Assembly: GCF_913055835.1 (NCBI RefSeq)
Contig: NZ_CAJXKQ010000012.1
Span: forward strand, 39,979-103,978
Direction: 5' to 3'
Source: an uncultured Marinobacter sp.
GTDB taxonomy: Bacteria > Pseudomonadota > Gammaproteobacteria > Pseudomonadales > Oleiphilaceae
DNA length: 64,000 nt
This document shows positions 62,192-64,000 of the stretch, piece after piece. The position numbers were made by a program, and so were the translations under genes. The notes beneath the pieces were generated by a model. The model made no database searches and was not told where the DNA came from. It saw only the letters and a list, made by a program, of their open reading frames with translations. Within the stretch, counting starts at the first letter, position 1. Every line of letters starts with the position of its first letter.

Positions 62192-63742
62192 TCACACATC
62201 GGCAACCTGGGGATGTTGTCGAATTCCGCCTTTAGTGATCAGGTTCAGGGCCTCTATGTAAGCTTTGGCGGACGCAATGATGATATCAGTATCGGCACCC
62301 ACCCCGTTAACGATCCGGCCACCGCGTTCGAGGCGGACAGTCACCTCACCCTGGGCATCGGTGCCGCTGGTGATGTTGTTTACGGAATACAGCTGGAGAT
62401 TGCAGCCTGAATCCACCAGAGATTCAATTGCCTTGAAGGTGGCATCAACCGGCCCACTGCCTTCTGCCTCGACTTTGTGTTCTTTGCCATCGACCGTGAG
62501 GGTCAGATTGGCCTTGGGCACGACTCCCGTCTCGGAGCATACCTGCATGCAGACCAGACCATACCGTCCATCTTCCTCTTTCTGGCGGGTATCGCTGGCT
62601 ATCGCCTGCAGATCTTCGTCGAAAATCTCATGCTTCAGGTCTGCGAGTGCTTTGAACCTCGTAAACGCTTCGTTCAACTCCGTTTCCGTCTCAAACTGAA
62701 TCCCGAGCTCAAGTAAACGGGTACGGAACGCGTTACGCCCGGAATGCTTGCCCAGCACCAGGCTGTTGGTGTGCCACCCCACATCCTGAGCCCGCATGAT
62801 CTCGTAGGTTTCACGGTGCTTCAGGACCCCGTCCTGATGAATGCCAGATTCATGAGCAAAGGCATTGGCGCCAACGATGGCTTTGTTGGGCTGTACCGGA
62901 AAGCCGGTGATCGTAGATACCAGGCGCGAAGCGGGCACAATGTGCTGCGTATCAATACGGGTGTCTATGTGGAACAGATCCTGGCGGGTGCGCACCGCCA
63001 TAACGATTTCTTCGAGCGCCGCGTTACCGGCCCGCTCACCCAAACCATTGATGGTGCACTCCACCTGACGAGCCCCCTGGCAAACCGCTGCCAGAGAGTT
63101 GGAGACTGCCAGGCCTAGATCGTTGTGGCAATGCACCGAAAAAACGGCCTTGTCGGCGTTTGGAATGCGGTTCATGAGCTGACGTATGGTTTCACCGAAC
63201 TGTTCGGGAATCGCGTAGCCCACCGTATCTGGAATGTTAATCGTAGTGGCGCCTGCATCAATGGCCGCCTCAATAATCCGGCACAAGAAGTCCAGCTCGG
63301 AACGGCCGGCGTCTTCGCATGAAAACTCAACGTCGTCGACATGGCTTCGAGCACGTTTGACCGAGCGAACGGCCTGCTCGACCACCTCATCCGGCTGCAT
63401 CTGCAGCTTGTGCTTCATGTGAATGGGCGATGTGGCAATAAACGTATGAATGCGCCCACGCTGTGCCGGCCGGATCGCCTCTGCTGCGCGATCGATGTCC
63501 TTATCAAGCGCCCGGGCGAGACTGCAGATCGTGGAGTCCTTGATGGACTCGGCGATTGCTTTCACCGCTTCGAAATCACCCTGACTGGCAATCGCGAATC
63601 CCGCCTCGATAACGTCGACCCGAAGCTTTTCCAGAGCTTTCGCAATACGGAGCTTCTCCGCCTTGTTCATGGTGGCACCGGGGCTTTGCTCACCATCACG
63701 GAGCGTTGTATCGAAGATGACCAGATGATCAGTGGCTGGCAT
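62192..63742 (-). CDS. leuA: 2-isopropylmalate synthase
   Basis: LeuA condenses acetyl-CoA with 2-ketoisovalerate, the first committed step of leucine synthesis. The 516-residue protein has the HMGL-family signature [29 protein letters not shown] with metal His residues, and [17 protein letters not shown] complete C-terminal LeuA dimer domain for leucine feedback begins near 395. The ATG at 63742 follows GGAG by seven bases. It stands between the rrn terminator and holD, with no leuBCD nearby. Confidence 0.98.
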   Translation of the reverse strand: MPATDHLVIFDTTLRDGEQSPGATMNKAEKLRIAKALEKLRVDVIEAGFAIASQGDFEAVKAIAESIKDSTICSLARALDKDIDRAAEAIRPAQRGRIHTFIATSPIHMKHKLQMQPDEVVEQAVRSVKRARSHVDDVEFSCEDAGRSELDFLCRIIEAAIDAGATTINIPDTVGYAIPEQFGETIRQLMNRIPNADKAVFSVHCHNDLGLAVSNSLAAVCQGARQVECTINGLGERAGNAALEEIVMAVRTRQDLFHIDTRIDTQHIVPASRLVSTITGFPVQPNKAIVGANAFAHESGIHQDGVLKHRETYEIMRAQDVGWHTNSLVLGKHSGRNAFRTRLLELGIQFETETELNEAFTRFKALADLKHEIFDEDLQAIASDTRQKEEDGRYGLVCMQVCSETGVVPKANLTLTVDGKEHKVEAEGSGPVDATFKAIESLVDSGCNLQLYSVNNITSGTDAQGEVTVRLERGGRIVNGVGADTDIIIASAKAYIEALNLITKGGIRQHPQVADV

Positions 63743-63827
63743 TGGCAGGCTCCATTCTGAGATTTCGTTCGTTATGGAGAGAGTATATCACCGGGTTGAG
63801 GTGAGTGAGGGCCTGAGTTTCAGGCAA

Positions 63828-63862
63828 TAAAAAACCCCAGCATCAAGGATGCTGGGGTTTTG
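63828..63862 (-). terminator. rRNA operon terminator
   Basis: On the minus strand CCCCAGCATC, loop CTT, GATGCTGGGG, then a run of six T. It lies about 10 bases beyond the 3' end of the 5S gene and also separates it from leuA. Confidence 0.9.
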
Positions 63863-63870
63863 GCATTAGG

Positions 63871-63988
63871 AGCCTGACGATGACCTACTCTCACATGGGC
63901 AACGCCACACTACCATCGGCGCTGGTCTGTTTCACTTCTGAGTTCGGGATGGGATCAGGTGGTTCCAGACCGCTATGGTCGTCAGGCA
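63871..63988 (-). rRNA. rrf: 5S ribosomal RNA
   Basis: This 118-base gene on the minus strand begins TGCCTGACGACCATAGCGG and contains the conserved ACCTGATCCCATCCCGAAC and GAAGTGAAACAGACCAGC. It ends with GTCATCGTCAGGCT, which pairs with the 5' end to close helix I. It is the last gene of an rrn operon whose 23S part lies beyond the right edge. Confidence 0.97.
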
Positions 63989-64000
63989 AAACGGTTGATC

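Overview
The window is a stretch of gammaproteobacterial core chromosome with about 58-60% GC, dense genes and short gaps. I infer a marine, Marinobacter-like member of the Pseudomonas-side Gammaproteobacteria. The gene order matches the pseudomonad arrangement rplM-rpsI-petABC-sspAB-diaA-yraN-lpoA-rsmI-rnpB-mraZ...lpxC-dciA-M23-secA-argJ-Nudix. I see no insertion sequence, prophage, CRISPR array or tRNA.

Layout. 1-7140: nadD (cut by the left edge) and proA; a three-gene ATGA-coupled operon of two membrane proteins with degenerate GGDEF domains and a DedA-PAP2 fusion; then a LON-substrate-binding-domain protein and a CNB-HDOD protein. 7301-18189: ilvD, a small PG-binding-domain protein, an AI-2E family permease, two small unrecognised genes, a haloalkane-dehalogenase-like protein whose nucleophile position is Asn, a thioesterase, a DEAD-box helicase, folA-thyA-lgt and a TSUP permease. 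18279-29895: an NRDE protein, xseB-ispA-dxs, ribA, moaC, a Nudix/thiamine-phosphate-synthase-like fusion, argJ, secA and an M23 peptidase.

30129-48675: dciA faces a complete division and cell-wall (dcw) cluster, read right to left as mraZ-rsmH-ftsL-ftsI-murE-murF-mraY-murD-ftsW-murG-murC-ddlB-ftsQ-ftsA-ftsZ-lpxC. It starts at a clear sigma70 promoter followed by four GTGG boxes with a 10-bp period (MraZ operator). Most genes overlap or nearly touch. The probable end of the lpxC transcript is a terminator lying inside the coding region of dciA.

48978-64000: rnpB with its own promoter, rsmI, lpoA-yraN-diaA, sspA-sspB, the cytochrome bc1 operon petABC, rplM-rpsI, and a cluster tatD-prfC-rimI-holD matching the E. 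coli holD-rimI-prfC-yjjV neighbourhood. Then come leuA, an rrn terminator and the 5S rRNA gene of an rRNA operon entering from the right.

Most genes are housekeeping. The points most worth a second look are the pseudo-GGDEF/DedA-PAP2 operon, the Asn-for-Asp dehalogenase, the cryptic HolD (psi) subunit, the lpxC terminator inside dciA, the inverted repeat over the lpxC promoter, and a perfect 16-bp palindrome before a Cys-rich small protein.
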